DNA from: Coriobacteriia bacterium
Lineage (GTDB): Bacteria > Actinomycetota > Coriobacteriia > Coriobacteriales > QAMH01
Direction: 5' to 3'
NCBI GenBank assembly: GCA_900758075.1
Contig: CAAEQF010000079.1
Coordinates: forward strand, 1 to 20,690
DNA length: 20,690 nt
The notes beneath the pieces were generated by a model. That model did not search any database and was not told the DNA's origin. It worked only from the letters and a program-made list of their open reading frames with translations. The stretch's first letter is position 1. Each line of letters begins with the position of its first letter. The translations under genes were made by a program, and so were the position numbers. Below are positions 7,492-15,748 of the stretch, piece after piece.

Positions 7492-10251
7492 CTAGCGGTT
7501 GGCGCCGTGGCACTTCTTGAACTTCTTGCCCGAGCCGCAGGGACACGGGTCGTTGCGCCCGACGTTGGCGTAGATGTCGTCCTTGTCCTTCACCACCGTC
7601 TGGGGCCTGCCCTGCGCGGGAGTGGGCACCTGGCCGACGTTGTCGACTGCCTGGCTGGCGATGTCGCCCGTCGCAACCGAGCGTGTGGCATCGGGGATAT
7701 CCTCGTCGGGCGCGGAGTAGGAGACGCTGCTCAGAGCACTTTGGTCTTCGGACTCTTCGGGCTCGTTGACCTTGATGTTGACCTGCAGGCGCAAGATGGT
7801 GCGGATGAAGTCCTCGTAGATACCGGAGACCAGCACGCCAAACGCGTTGAACGCCTCTTCTTTGTACTCGACGAGAGGGTCACGCTGGCCGATGGCGCGC
7901 AGGCCAATGCCGGCGCGCAGGTAGTCCATCTCGGAAAGGTGCGCCATCCAGCGCGTGTCGATGACGCGCAGCATGACCTGGTTCTCGACCTTCTTGAAGA
8001 GGTCCTCGGGAATGAGCGCCTTCTTTGCGTCGTACACGCCCTGGAGGTCTTCGATCAGCACCTCGGTCATGCGCTGCGTCTCTTCTTGGTGGTCCAGCGT
8101 CGACAGGTCGCGCTCGACGCCCGTCAGCTCCTTGTACCAGGCGTTGAGACCCGCCATGTCCCACTCGTCGTAGACGACGCGGGCGGGGCAGAACTCGTTG
8201 ACCGCGTCGGAGACGGTGTCCGCGATGAGCTCGGGGACCCGCTCGCCGTAGTCCTTGCCGTCGAGGATGCTGTTGCGCTCTGCGTAGATGGTCTTGCGCT
8301 GCTGGTCCATGACGTCGTCGTACTCGAGAACGTGCTTACGGGCGCTGAAGTGCATCGCCTCGACCTGGCGCTGCGCGCTCTCGATGCCCTTCGTGACCAT
8401 CTTGGCCTGAATGGGCATGTCGTCGTCGATAGAGGTGCGCTGCATGAGCGCGCCGATCTTGTCCATGCGGTCGCCGCCGAACGGGCGCATGAGATCGTCT
8501 TCGAGCGACAGGTAGAACTGGGCAGAACCCGGGTCTCCCTGACGGCCGGAACGGCCGCGCAGCTGGTTGTCGATACGGCGGGACTCGTGACGCTCGGTGC
8601 CGATGACGGCGAGGCCGCCCGCATCGCGCACGATCTGGGCCTCGCGTGCGCAGGTCTCTTTTGCCTCGGCCCGCGCGGCAGCGCGCTGCTCGTCGGTGGC
8701 CTCTTCCGGGTCGATTCCCCTTTGCACGAGGATGTCGAGCGCGAGGTTGTCCGGATTGCCGCCGAGCAGGATGTCGGTACCGCGGCCTGCCATGTTGGTG
8801 GCGATGGTGACGGCGCCGGCACGACCCGCCTGCGCGACGATGTTGGCCTCCTGCTCGTGGAACTTGGCGTTGAGCACGTTGTGCTTGATGCCACGCTTGG
8901 TGAGCAGGGCAGACAGGCGCTCCGAGCTCTCGATGGAGACGGTGCCGACCAGGCAGGGCTGCTGGCGCGCATGGCGCTCGGCGACGTCGTCTGCAACCGC
9001 GTTGAACTTGGCCTCGACGGTACGGTAGACCAGGTCGGGCAGGTCTTCGCGGATGACGGGCCTGTTGGGCGGGATGACCTCGACTTCCAGCTTGTAGATA
9101 TCGCGGAACTCGGCGTCTTCGGTCTTTGCGGTACCGGTCATGCCGGAGAGCTTGTCGTAGAGCCTGAAGTAGTTCTGGAGGGTGATGGTCGCCATGGTCT
9201 GGTTCTCGGCGCGGACCAAGACGCCTTCCTTGGCCTCGATTGCCTGGTGCAGGCCCTCGGAATAGCGCCTGCCCTCCATGATGCGGCCCGTGAACTCGTC
9301 GACGATTTTGACCTCGCCGTCCTGCACGATGTAGTCCTTGTCGCGGTGGAACAGGAACTGCGCTTTCAGCGCCTGCTGCAGGTGGTTGGAAAGCTGTCCG
9401 GACAGGTCGGAGTAGATGTCGTCGATACCGAGCAGCGCCTCGACGCGCGCCAGCCCGGATTCCGTGGTGGAGATGGTGCGCTTGGCCTCGTCCATGTCGA
9501 AGTCGACGTCTTTTTGGAGATGGCGGACTGCCGCCGCGAACTTGCGGTAGGTGTCCGTCGAGCGCGTGCCGGCGCCCGAGATGATGAGCGGCGTGCGCGC
9601 CTCGTCGATGAGAATGGAGTCGACCTCGTCGACGATGGCGAACGCGTGCCCGCGCTGGACGCGCGAGCCGGGACTGGAGACCATGTTGTCGCGCAGGTAG
9701 TCGAAGCCAAACTCGGAGTTGGTGCCGTAGGTGACATCCGCCTCGTAGGCCTTCTTGCGCTCCGGGGTCTTCGTGCCGTTTTGGATGAGGCTGACCTCCA
9801 TGCCGAGGAAGCGGTAGATCTGGCCCATCCACTCGCTGTCGCGCTTGGCGAGGTAGTCGTTGACGGTGACGATGTGGACGCCGGTCCCCGGGAGGGCATT
9901 GAGGTAGCCCGCGAGGGTGGACACGAGCGTCTTGCCCTCGCCGGTCTTCATCTCTGCGATCTGCCCCGCGTGCAAGACCATGCCGCCGATGAGCTGGACG
10001 TCGAAATGACGCAGGCCGATGGTGCGCTTGGATGCCTCGCGGACGACGGCGAACGCTTCGGGCATCAGCTCGTCGAGCGTCTCGCCATTGGAGATGCGCC
10101 TGCGGAACTCCGCCGTCTTTCCGCGGAGCTCTTCGTCGCTGATCTGCGAAATCTCGTCTTCGAGATAGTTGATTTCTCCTACCCTGCCGCGGAAGGCCTT
10201 GATCTCCTTGCCAGATCCGACGGAGAGAAGTTTGGAAAGAAAGTTTGGCAT
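7492..10251 (-). CDS. secA: Protein translocase ATPase SecA
   Basis: Motor of the Sec pathway that drives unfolded preproteins through SecYEG. The 919-aa protein is full length. It shows MKTGEGKT (Walker A, 101-108), DEVDSILIDEAR (Walker B/DEAD region, 208-219), TNMAGRGTDI, GRSGRQGDPG, and the C-terminal zinc/SecB-binding CPCGSGKKFKKCH. A TTG at 10264-10266 would add five residues, but ATG 10249-10251 has AAGG 8 nt upstream and fits the usual SecA start (MPNFLSKL). It is a single SecA with the full C-terminal tail, hence probably the housekeeping SecA1. prfB follows 40 bp later on the same strand. Confidence 0.97.
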   Translation of the reverse strand: MPNFLSKLLSVGSGKEIKAFRGRVGEINYLEDEISQISDEELRGKTAEFRRRISNGETLDELMPEAFAVVREASKRTIGLRHFDVQLIGGMVLHAGQIAEMKTGEGKTLVSTLAGYLNALPGTGVHIVTVNDYLAKRDSEWMGQIYRFLGMEVSLIQNGTKTPERKKAYEADVTYGTNSEFGFDYLRDNMVSSPGSRVQRGHAFAIVDEVDSILIDEARTPLIISGAGTRSTDTYRKFAAAVRHLQKDVDFDMDEAKRTISTTESGLARVEALLGIDDIYSDLSGQLSNHLQQALKAQFLFHRDKDYIVQDGEVKIVDEFTGRIMEGRRYSEGLHQAIEAKEGVLVRAENQTMATITLQNYFRLYDKLSGMTGTAKTEDAEFRDIYKLEVEVIPPNRPVIREDLPDLVYRTVEAKFNAVADDVAERHARQQPCLVGTVSIESSERLSALLTKRGIKHNVLNAKFHEQEANIVAQAGRAGAVTIATNMAGRGTDILLGGNPDNLALDILVQRGIDPEEATDEQRAAARAEAKETCAREAQIVRDAGGLAVIGTERHESRRIDNQLRGRSGRQGDPGSAQFYLSLEDDLMRPFGGDRMDKIGALMQRTSIDDDMPIQAKMVTKGIESAQRQVEAMHFSARKHVLEYDDVMDQQRKTIYAERNSILDGKDYGERVPELIADTVSDAVNEFCPARVVYDEWDMAGLNAWYKELTGVERDLSTLDHQEETQRMTEVLIEDLQGVYDAKKALIPEDLFKKVENQVMLRVIDTRWMAHLSEMDYLRAGIGLRAIGQRDPLVEYKEEAFNAFGVLVSGIYEDFIRTILRLQVNIKVNEPEESEDQSALSSVSYSAPDEDIPDATRSVATGDIASQAVDNVGQVPTPAQGRPQTVVKDKDDIYANVGRNDPCPCGSGKKFKKCHGANR

Positions 10252-10349
10252 GTATGTTACCTTCAAAGGTTGGCGTGGTATACGCGGCTACTTTACCACA
10301 GGGCCTGCAACGCCACGGTATCGGCGCTTCGGGAGCTGCGGTTTTATCA
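10252..10349. other. secA upstream region
   Basis: This 98-bp gap separates the BTAD regulator stop from the secA start. On the minus strand a TAAAGT lies about 40 bp before secA and could be a -10 box, but no convincing -35 is spaced correctly. No T-run terminator is visible for the upstream regulator gene. Confidence 0.3.
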
Positions 10350-12941
10350 TCAGAGTTCCACTATCCTCGGGTCGATGCGCAGAAGCGACGGGTCGCTGAC
10401 GACGAGGCTGTCGTAGAGCGACTGCATCTCCGCCGACGGGTCGAGCCCCAGCTCCGTTTTCATGAACTTGCGATACTCGAAAAACGTGCGGATTGCCGAG
10501 CAGCGCTGCCCCGCCTGCATCTGCGCGCGCATGAGCACCTGGTACACGTCCTCGCGCGAGCGCTCCTCGGCCATGGCTTTGCGCGCGAACCAAAGCGCCA
10601 TGCGCGTGTCCTTGCGCGACAGCGAGAGCTCCGCCCCCGACAGCATCGAGTCCACGTAGGTGGCGCGGTAGCGCTCCCGCTGGCTGATGATCACCTCGTT
10701 CTCGGTCTCGTTGATGGCAAGACCGCCGCGGTACAGCTTCTCCAGGCTCATGTGGGAGTCGAGCAAAACCGACGGGTCCGGATGCCCGATGATGATCGCG
10801 CGCGAGAGCTGCTCGATGTCTTCGAGGTCCGACCTGACGTAGCGCGTGTTTATGCGGCAGAAGTCCCCGTTCTTCTCGAGGTAGGGCTCGCCGCCTATCA
10901 GCCTTGTCGCATCGCTCCACACCGAGTAGAAGTTGTCGAGCGCCCGGACCCGCGACAGGTCGGGCCACATCTGCTGCAGCAGCGTGGTGCGCGGCATGCT
11001 GCGCCCCTGGTAGATCACGAGAAGCGTGAGCAGGTTGCGCGTGCGCCGTTTCCACTTGGACTCGGGTATGCAGGTCTCGCCCTTGATGACCTCGAAGGTC
11101 CCGAAGACGTTGATGCGCACGGGCTCGACGCCGCCTGCCGCCAGCGCCTTCTTGCGGGGGCGCTCCAGCGTCGACACGCGCATGTCCCACGGGATGCTCG
11201 CATCCTCGTCGTGCGTCGCCTCGGCGAGCAGGCGCAGGTAGCGCGTGGCGCTTTGCAGCAAGACGACGTCTTTGCGGTCGGCGCGCCGCCCCGTCACCCC
11301 GAAGAACCCCGTGTTCCAGACATCCCTGATGAGCAGGGCTTCCGAAAACGAGTGGACGCCAGACTTGCGCGTCTCGAAGACGAGCGCAGAACCGAGCCCC
11401 TGCACGAGGTGGCGAAGCTCGGTGTTGTTGGCACAGCACAGCACGTGGAGCGCCAGCCGGTAGAACAGGCTCCCCGCGAACCTATCGTGGCAGGATGTGA
11501 ACAGGGTCTCCAGCGCACGCGCCTCGTCTGCCCCCATCCCCTCGCACGTGCCCGCCAGCTCCTCGCGCCGGTGTGCTTCGGTGTCAAACGCGCGCCCCGT
11601 GACGCTTGGCCCCGCCATCGCGGCTACCTGGCACAGGAACTCCATCCCGTCTTCCGGCGAACGCAGGAGCGGGGGCTCGAATGCGGCGTACAGCTCTGGT
11701 CCTCCGCAGTCGAACGCGTAAAGCGCCATGCGAGCGAGCATGCGCAGGCGCCACTCGCTCGAGTCCCTAGACCTCTGGAGGAACTTCCGGGCGAAGTATG
11801 CCGCCTCGTTCGCGTTGCCCTCGAGCCCGGCGCACCACGCCCGTATGACCGCAAGCTCGGGAGCATCGCGTTCCTGCCCTGGCGACGCCATGTCGAGCAG
11901 CGTGTCGACCAGCGCCGTCTCGTTCCTGTCAAGCAGGCGCCAGCCGCTTTCCCGCACCCACGAGATGCACCGTCGCTCCGAGTAGAACGCCGCGAGTATC
12001 TCCTGCACCCGCCCGACGCGATCGTCTTCGACCAGCATGGACAGCATCCGCTCCATGGTCGTATCTGCCTCCGACAGCAGAATGCGCCCCAGGCCCGCCT
12101 CGTCGATGACCCCCTTGAGGGCCTCGAGCTCGACAGAGGGAACCCGAAAGCGCTGGGCCTCGAGGTCGATATGCAGAAACCCGTAGTCGTCTGCCAGCAT
12201 CAGGAGCTCTTCGCCCGTGGGCATTGCCCCGAGCGAGTCGAGGTCGTGAAAGGTGCCCTGCTCCAGCACCATCATGGCAAACGCCGCCCGAAACACCGAG
12301 TTGGGGAGCTTCTCGCACAGAAACGAGCGCAGGCAGGTACGGGCGACGTCGGGACATGCGCCCCAGATGGCAAGCGGCGTCTCGCCGAACAGCCCCATGT
12401 GCGCATCGCGCCAACGCTCGACGCCGTGCACATGCTCGACCCCCTCGAGCTCATCGACCCAAGCGTCGTATTCACGTTGGCTGACGGCGAGGTCGCGCGC
12501 CCGCACGAGGACACGCTCCGCCTGAAGGTTTCTCAGGCAGTCGTGCGAGGGCAGACACGTGACGATGACCTCGGCGCCCGCATACAAGGCAGCGTCGATC
12601 AAATCGCTCAGCAGCGCCGCGCGCTGCTCGTGGAGCCAGGGCATGTCGTCGAGCACCAGCAACACTGGCTCGTCGGGATCGGCAAACGACGCACGGGCGA
12701 GCCGCCGGTCGTCGAGGCGCGCGATAAAGTCAGGCGTGTTCGCGTCAACCCAGTCGACACGCTTGCCCTTGAAGAGGCGGTCGGCGTACTCGCGTGCCAG
12801 CTCGGTCTTCCCGTAACCCGACGGCGCGGAGATGATGCGCACGACCGATCTGTCCTGGAGCATCGTCGTAACGAGCCTGTCGCGGTTTACATGACCGCGC
12901 CCGTGATCCGGCATATGTTCGTGCTCGTCCGATGCAACCAT
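10350..12941 (-). CDS. STAND-type ATPase/BTAD-domain transcriptional regulator
   Basis: Large cytoplasmic regulator of 863 aa. Near the N-terminus is a P-loop, APSGYGKT (39-46), and a Walker B-like VLLVLDD (93-99), resembling the signalling ATPases of the MalT/AfsR group. The middle (about 250-600) is helical, TPR-like sequence. From about 608 a winged-helix OmpR-type domain (INVFGTFEV..., SKWKRRTRNLLTLL) leads into a bacterial transcriptional activator (BTAD) domain (about 705-855). The open frame runs up to 13256, but the start at 12939-12941 has a perfect AGGAGG 7 nt before the ATG, and the extra 104 residues would overlap the membrane-protein gene. The gap to that gene is 14 bp, so the pair is an operon. 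Inferred role: a ligand- or membrane-responsive activator with unknown targets. Confidence 0.85.
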   Translation of the reverse strand: MVASDEHEHMPDHGRGHVNRDRLVTTMLQDRSVVRIISAPSGYGKTELAREYADRLFKGKRVDWVDANTPDFIARLDDRRLARASFADPDEPVLLVLDDMPWLHEQRAALLSDLIDAALYAGAEVIVTCLPSHDCLRNLQAERVLVRARDLAVSQREYDAWVDELEGVEHVHGVERWRDAHMGLFGETPLAIWGACPDVARTCLRSFLCEKLPNSVFRAAFAMMVLEQGTFHDLDSLGAMPTGEELLMLADDYGFLHIDLEAQRFRVPSVELEALKGVIDEAGLGRILLSEADTTMERMLSMLVEDDRVGRVQEILAAFYSERRCISWVRESGWRLLDRNETALVDTLLDMASPGQERDAPELAVIRAWCAGLEGNANEAAYFARKFLQRSRDSSEWRLRMLARMALYAFDCGGPELYAAFEPPLLRSPEDGMEFLCQVAAMAGPSVTGRAFDTEAHRREELAGTCEGMGADEARALETLFTSCHDRFAGSLFYRLALHVLCCANNTELRHLVQGLGSALVFETRKSGVHSFSEALLIRDVWNTGFFGVTGRRADRKDVVLLQSATRYLRLLAEATHDEDASIPWDMRVSTLERPRKKALAAGGVEPVRINVFGTFEVIKGETCIPESKWKRRTRNLLTLLVIYQGRSMPRTTLLQQMWPDLSRVRALDNFYSVWSDATRLIGGEPYLEKNGDFCRINTRYVRSDLEDIEQLSRAIIIGHPDPSVLLDSHMSLEKLYRGGLAINETENEVIISQRERYRATYVDSMLSGAELSLSRKDTRMALWFARKAMAEERSREDVYQVLMRAQMQAGQRCSAIRTFFEYRKFMKTELGLDPSAEMQSLYDSLVVSDPSLLRIDPRIVEL

Positions 12942-12955
12942 GGCCAGCCCTCCTG

Positions 12956-13228
12956 TCAGCCTCCAATAACGAGGACGTTTCCCGTCCACTCGAGAAACTG
13001 CGTCACGAGCGAGGCGGGAAGCCAGCGAACGGCAAGGGCAATCGCGATGAGGAGCACCCCCACCGCCGACAGCACAAGCGAGAGCATTTCCCAATTGACG
13101 CCATGGCCAGCGCCTTCGGCCCTGCTTTGCGACGCGCCCTTGCACGAAGCCCGGCGCAGCACGCGCATGCGCTCGAGCAGCGCCGGCCGATCGCTCGGCC
13201 GTGGCGCCCGCGGTACCGAAATGCTCAC
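12956..13228 (-). CDS. Small single-pass membrane protein upstream of the BTAD regulator
   Basis: A 90-aa protein of unknown family. Residues 1-46 are basic and polar (many Arg, Ser and Ala); residues about 47-70 form one strongly hydrophobic helix (MLSLVLSAVGVLLIAIALAV); the short tail is amphipathic. By the positive-inside rule the N-terminus should be cytoplasmic. The GTG start at 13226-13228 is chosen because GAGGAG sits 7 nt upstream; the frame is open further but without a better signal. Its stop is 14 bp before the regulator start, and the regulator's ribosome site lies in that gap, so expression is probably coupled. A role as membrane anchor or sensor partner of the regulator is inference. 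Confidence 0.7.
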   Translation of the reverse strand: MSISVPRAPRPSDRPALLERMRVLRRASCKGASQSRAEGAGHGVNWEMLSLVLSAVGVLLIAIALAVRWLPASLVTQFLEWTGNVLVIGG

Positions 13229-13421
13229 CTTCCGACTCCTCGTGACGTAGCAACAATCCGATTCCAAGCTAGAGGAAAACGGGGCGTCCCAACGAAAAAT
13301 GAGCCGCGCTTGCGGTGTATCTTTTGCAAAACATGTTTTGTTGCGCCAACAGGTATTGCGCAGATTATTCTGGCCTTCCGCATATTGCGTGCCCGCTGCG
13401 GCGCATGCCTCGGGAATCCCG
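13229..13421. other. Intergenic region before the membrane protein/BTAD operon
   Basis: This 193-bp stretch lies between the end of the radical-SAM operon and the membrane-protein gene. It is less GC-rich than the flanks and holds the palindrome at 13327-13340. Minus-strand TTGGGA and TAGCTT hexamers lie near the gene but are only 15 bp apart, so no promoter is called. A short CGGGATTCCCG dyad follows the upstream operon without a T-run. Confidence 0.4.
13327..13340. promoter_or_regulatory. Perfect 14-bp palindrome, candidate operator
   Basis: CAAAACATGTTTTG is a perfect palindrome about 100 bp upstream of the small membrane-protein gene and in the only sizeable gap near it. Its AT-richness stands out from the surroundings. 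It could be the binding site of the BTAD regulator or another protein; no binding family is recognised. Confidence 0.35.
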
Positions 13422-14192
13422 CTATTCAAGCGCAGATTTGAACTCGACCATGTTCTCCCAAAAGCGCTGCGGCATGAGCGACGTGCGCAGCGAGGGGTTG
13501 TAGCGCTGGTCGTGAGAAACCGAATCGTAGAAGCGCTTCCACAGCGCCTGGAACTCGCGCTCCTCCTTCGTGCGGTCGAACGAGGCGACCTCGTCTGTCA
13601 ACACGAGCGTCGTCTTGTGGAGGTCGTACACCCCCGCCATGCCGTGCGCCTCGTCGTAGATGACGAACGGCTGGATGCTGAAGCGCTCGACGAAATGCTC
13701 CATCGCGATGGGGAGCACGGCCGCCTTGGGATTGACGCGGGCAAAGAAGACGCCGTTCTCGAGCTGTTCGAACCTGAGGAACTGGTAGACCTTCTCCCTC
13801 TCGGAGAGCACGGATGCCGCCAGGTGCTCCGCTGCTGCCACGCACGGCACCGACAGGTCGTTGGCGGCACGATAGCCCTCGTCCATGCCCTTGACGATGT
13901 AGGAGAACAACTGCATCTCCTTGCCAGGCTCGTCGGAGAGAAACGCCGTCTTTACCGTGGTGAAAAACCTCCTGCCCGCGCGCGACGCCAGCCCGACGCG
14001 CACGCGCTCCGCATGTGAGAGATCGGTCTTGACCGATAGGACCTGCTGGCCAAGGCTCGGTTGGGACATGCGTCCGGGGCAGATCTGCTCAGGAAAGGCA
14101 TGTCTGCAGTATGCCTCGAACACCGCGGAGAAAAATCCCTCGAGCGTCCCGTCGTAGCACAGCATGAGCTGTGTCGGGTCAAGCCTGTACAT
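13422..14192 (-). CDS. Radical-SAM-linked DNA metabolism protein (TIGR03915-type)
   Basis: A 256-aa protein of the family known as the partner of the TIGR03916-type radical-SAM protein, annotated as probable DNA metabolism. Its biochemical function is unknown. Family-like features are the opening LCYDGTLEGFFSAVFEAY (11-28) and a C-terminal block LWKRFYDSVSHDQRYNPSL...MPQRFWENM (218-248). In some lineages this family is fused to a uracil-DNA-glycosylase-like domain; no such domain is present here. ATG 14190-14192 is preceded by a G-rich ribosome site in the end of the radical-SAM gene and overlaps it by 14 bp. The frame is open upstream to 14735, but that part is an off-frame reading of the radical-SAM gene. 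Confidence 0.85.
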   Translation of the reverse strand: MYRLDPTQLMLCYDGTLEGFFSAVFEAYCRHAFPEQICPGRMSQPSLGQQVLSVKTDLSHAERVRVGLASRAGRRFFTTVKTAFLSDEPGKEMQLFSYIVKGMDEGYRAANDLSVPCVAAAEHLAASVLSEREKVYQFLRFEQLENGVFFARVNPKAAVLPIAMEHFVERFSIQPFVIYDEAHGMAGVYDLHKTTLVLTDEVASFDRTKEEREFQALWKRFYDSVSHDQRYNPSLRTSLMPQRFWENMVEFKSALE

Positions 14193-15663
14193 GCGCCCCT
14201 CCCCTCCCCACTGCCGGCATGAGCAGCGGATCGAACTGCGGCAAGCCGCTCGGGGTCCTGCCCAGCTCCTGTAGCTCGGCGGGGCGCGCCTCCAGACGTT
14301 GTGCCCGGGCACGCTGCAGCAGGATGTCTCCCCCGCGTTTGACGCGGAACGGGTCGACGTTTGCCTGCTCCACGTCGTCGAACAAGGCGAGCTGCCCTTC
14401 CACGAGCTTGCGCCGTCCCTTCCTGCCCGCCCCCGTCGCGCGCGTAGACGCCTCGAGACTCCTCCGCGCGAGCTCGGGGTCGGCATCGAAGCCGGGCGCC
14501 ATATGCCCGAAGCAGGTGATGAAGTAGCCCGCGCGCTTGAGCGAGACTCCCATGCGCTTGAGCCCGTCAAAACCGAGACGCCCGCATTTGCGCGCGCGAA
14601 CGATCCGTTGGGCGCCCCGCACGCCGATGCCCGGCACTCGCATGAGCTCTTGCGGGGAGGCGGTGTTGACGTCGAGCGGGAACAGGTCCATGTGCTGCAG
14701 CGCCCAGTTCGCCTTGGGGTCGACGAGCAGGTCAAGATCGGGATGCTCGGGGCTGAGCAGCTCGTCGGCGGAAAACCCGTAGAAGCGCAGCAGCCAATCG
14801 GCCTGGTACAGCCGGTGCTCGCGCGTGAGCGGCACCTCGGTGTTGAGCTCGGGAAGGCGGCTGTCGTCGTTGACTGGCAGATAGGCGGAGAAGAACACGC
14901 GCTTGAGCGAGACGCTCCGATAGAGCGACTCGGCGAGCTTCAAGATGTGCTGGTCGGTCTCGGGCGTTGCACCAATGATCATCTGGGTGGACTGCCCAGC
15001 GGGCACGAAGCTCTTGACCGATGCCGACAAGTGCCGCCTGCGCGCGAGCTTCCTGTCCCGCTTGCTCTGCTCGATGCTCTCGTGCAGTTGGCGCATCGGG
15101 CGCACGACGGCCTGCCCCGACTTCTCGGGAGCGAGCAGGTCGAGCGAGCTTTGCGAGGGCAGCTCGATGTTGATGCTCATGCGGTCGACGAGAAACCCCA
15201 GACGCTCGAGCAGCTCCGACGACGCCCCCTGAATTGCCTTTGCGTGGATATAGCCGCGAAACCCCTCGTCCTCCCGCAGGATGCGCGCTGTCTCGATGAT
15301 GAGCTCCATCGTGTAGTCGGGGTCTTTGACGACGCCGCTCGACACGAACAGCCCTTCGATGTAGTTGCGACGGTAGAACTCGACCGTGAGCGTGGCAAGT
15401 TCGCGCGGGGTGAACGCCGCACGGGGAATGTCGTTGGAACGCCTGTTGACGCAGTACGCGCAGTCGTAGCAGCACACATTGGTGAGCAGAACCTTGAGCA
15501 GTGTGACGCATCTGCCATCGGCGGTGAAGGCGTGGCAGCAGCCTGCGGCGCTCGCCGCGCCCAGCTGCCCAGCCTTTCCCCGTCTGTCGACTCCGCTCGA
15601 CGTGCACGCGACATCGTACTTTGCCGCATCCGCGAGTATTTCAAGCTTTGCCATCGTGTCCAT
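14179..15663 (-). CDS. Putative DNA modification/repair radical SAM protein (TIGR03916-type)
   Basis: A 494-aa radical SAM protein. The iron-sulfur cluster motif CX3CX2C is C64, C68 and C71 (in LTNVCCYDCAYCVNRR). Just before it is the family-typical GCCHAFTADGRC (41-52), which adds further cysteines. A helix-hairpin-helix segment (about 331-360, core VPGIGVRGAQR) points to DNA binding. The combination with the following gene is characteristic of the putative DNA modification/repair family; the substrate is unknown. The start ATG 15661-15663 is inferred because an earlier ATG (15684) lies inside the LexA box and upstream of the predicted transcription start. No Shine-Dalgarno is visible, consistent with a leaderless message. 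ATG 15652-15654 is an alternative. Confidence 0.9.
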   Translation of the reverse strand: MDTMAKLEILADAAKYDVACTSSGVDRRGKAGQLGAASAAGCCHAFTADGRCVTLLKVLLTNVCCYDCAYCVNRRSNDIPRAAFTPRELATLTVEFYRRNYIEGLFVSSGVVKDPDYTMELIIETARILREDEGFRGYIHAKAIQGASSELLERLGFLVDRMSINIELPSQSSLDLLAPEKSGQAVVRPMRQLHESIEQSKRDRKLARRRHLSASVKSFVPAGQSTQMIIGATPETDQHILKLAESLYRSVSLKRVFFSAYLPVNDDSRLPELNTEVPLTREHRLYQADWLLRFYGFSADELLSPEHPDLDLLVDPKANWALQHMDLFPLDVNTASPQELMRVPGIGVRGAQRIVRARKCGRLGFDGLKRMGVSLKRAGYFITCFGHMAPGFDADPELARRSLEASTRATGAGRKGRRKLVEGQLALFDDVEQANVDPFRVKRGGDILLQRARAQRLEARPAELQELGRTPSGLPQFDPLLMPAVGRGGAHVQA

Positions 15664-15670
15664 GCCGAAC

Positions 15671-15699
15671 ACTATAGCGAACATCTGTTCGTTTTTCCA
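15671..15699 (-). promoter_or_regulatory. Promoter of the radical-SAM operon
   Basis: On the minus strand TGGAAA (-35, 15694-15699) and TATAGT (-10, 15671-15676) are separated by 17 bp, and the LexA box occupies the spacer. Only 7 nt lie between the -10 box and the ATG at 15661-15663, so transcription would begin at or within a base or two of the start codon. Confidence 0.6.
15678..15691. promoter_or_regulatory. LexA (SOS) box
   Basis: CGAACATCTGTTCG (minus strand CGAACAGATGTTCG) has perfect CGAAC/GTTCG arms and fits the Gram-positive/actinobacterial LexA consensus CGAACRNRYGTTCG at every position. It fills the promoter spacer, where bound LexA would block RNA polymerase. DNA damage should therefore induce the radical-SAM operon. 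The lexA gene itself is not in the window. Confidence 0.8.
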
Positions 15700-15748
15700 G
15701 AGGACCCTCGCGCTCGTGCGTCCGCCTGCACCCGTCCGGGGCCAAAGA

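Noticed and set aside
7507..10416. 969-codon plus-strand frame opposite secA
   Set aside because: Mirror frame created by the codon bias of secA; no recognisable domain.
10245..13250. 1001-codon plus-strand frame opposite the BTAD regulator
   Set aside because: The minus strand encodes clear P-loop, winged-helix and BTAD segments with a perfect ribosome site; the plus frame has none.
12942..13256. N-terminal extension of the BTAD regulator by 104 residues
   Set aside because: The extension overlaps the membrane-protein gene, is Arg/Ala-rich without pattern, and AGGAGG precedes the internal ATG at 12939-12941.
14193..14735. N-terminal extension of the radical-SAM partner
   Set aside because: This part is the off-frame reading of the radical-SAM gene; the family-like N-terminus begins at ATG 14190-14192.
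15664..15684. Upstream ATG for the radical-SAM protein
   Set aside because: It lies within the LexA box and upstream of the predicted transcription start.
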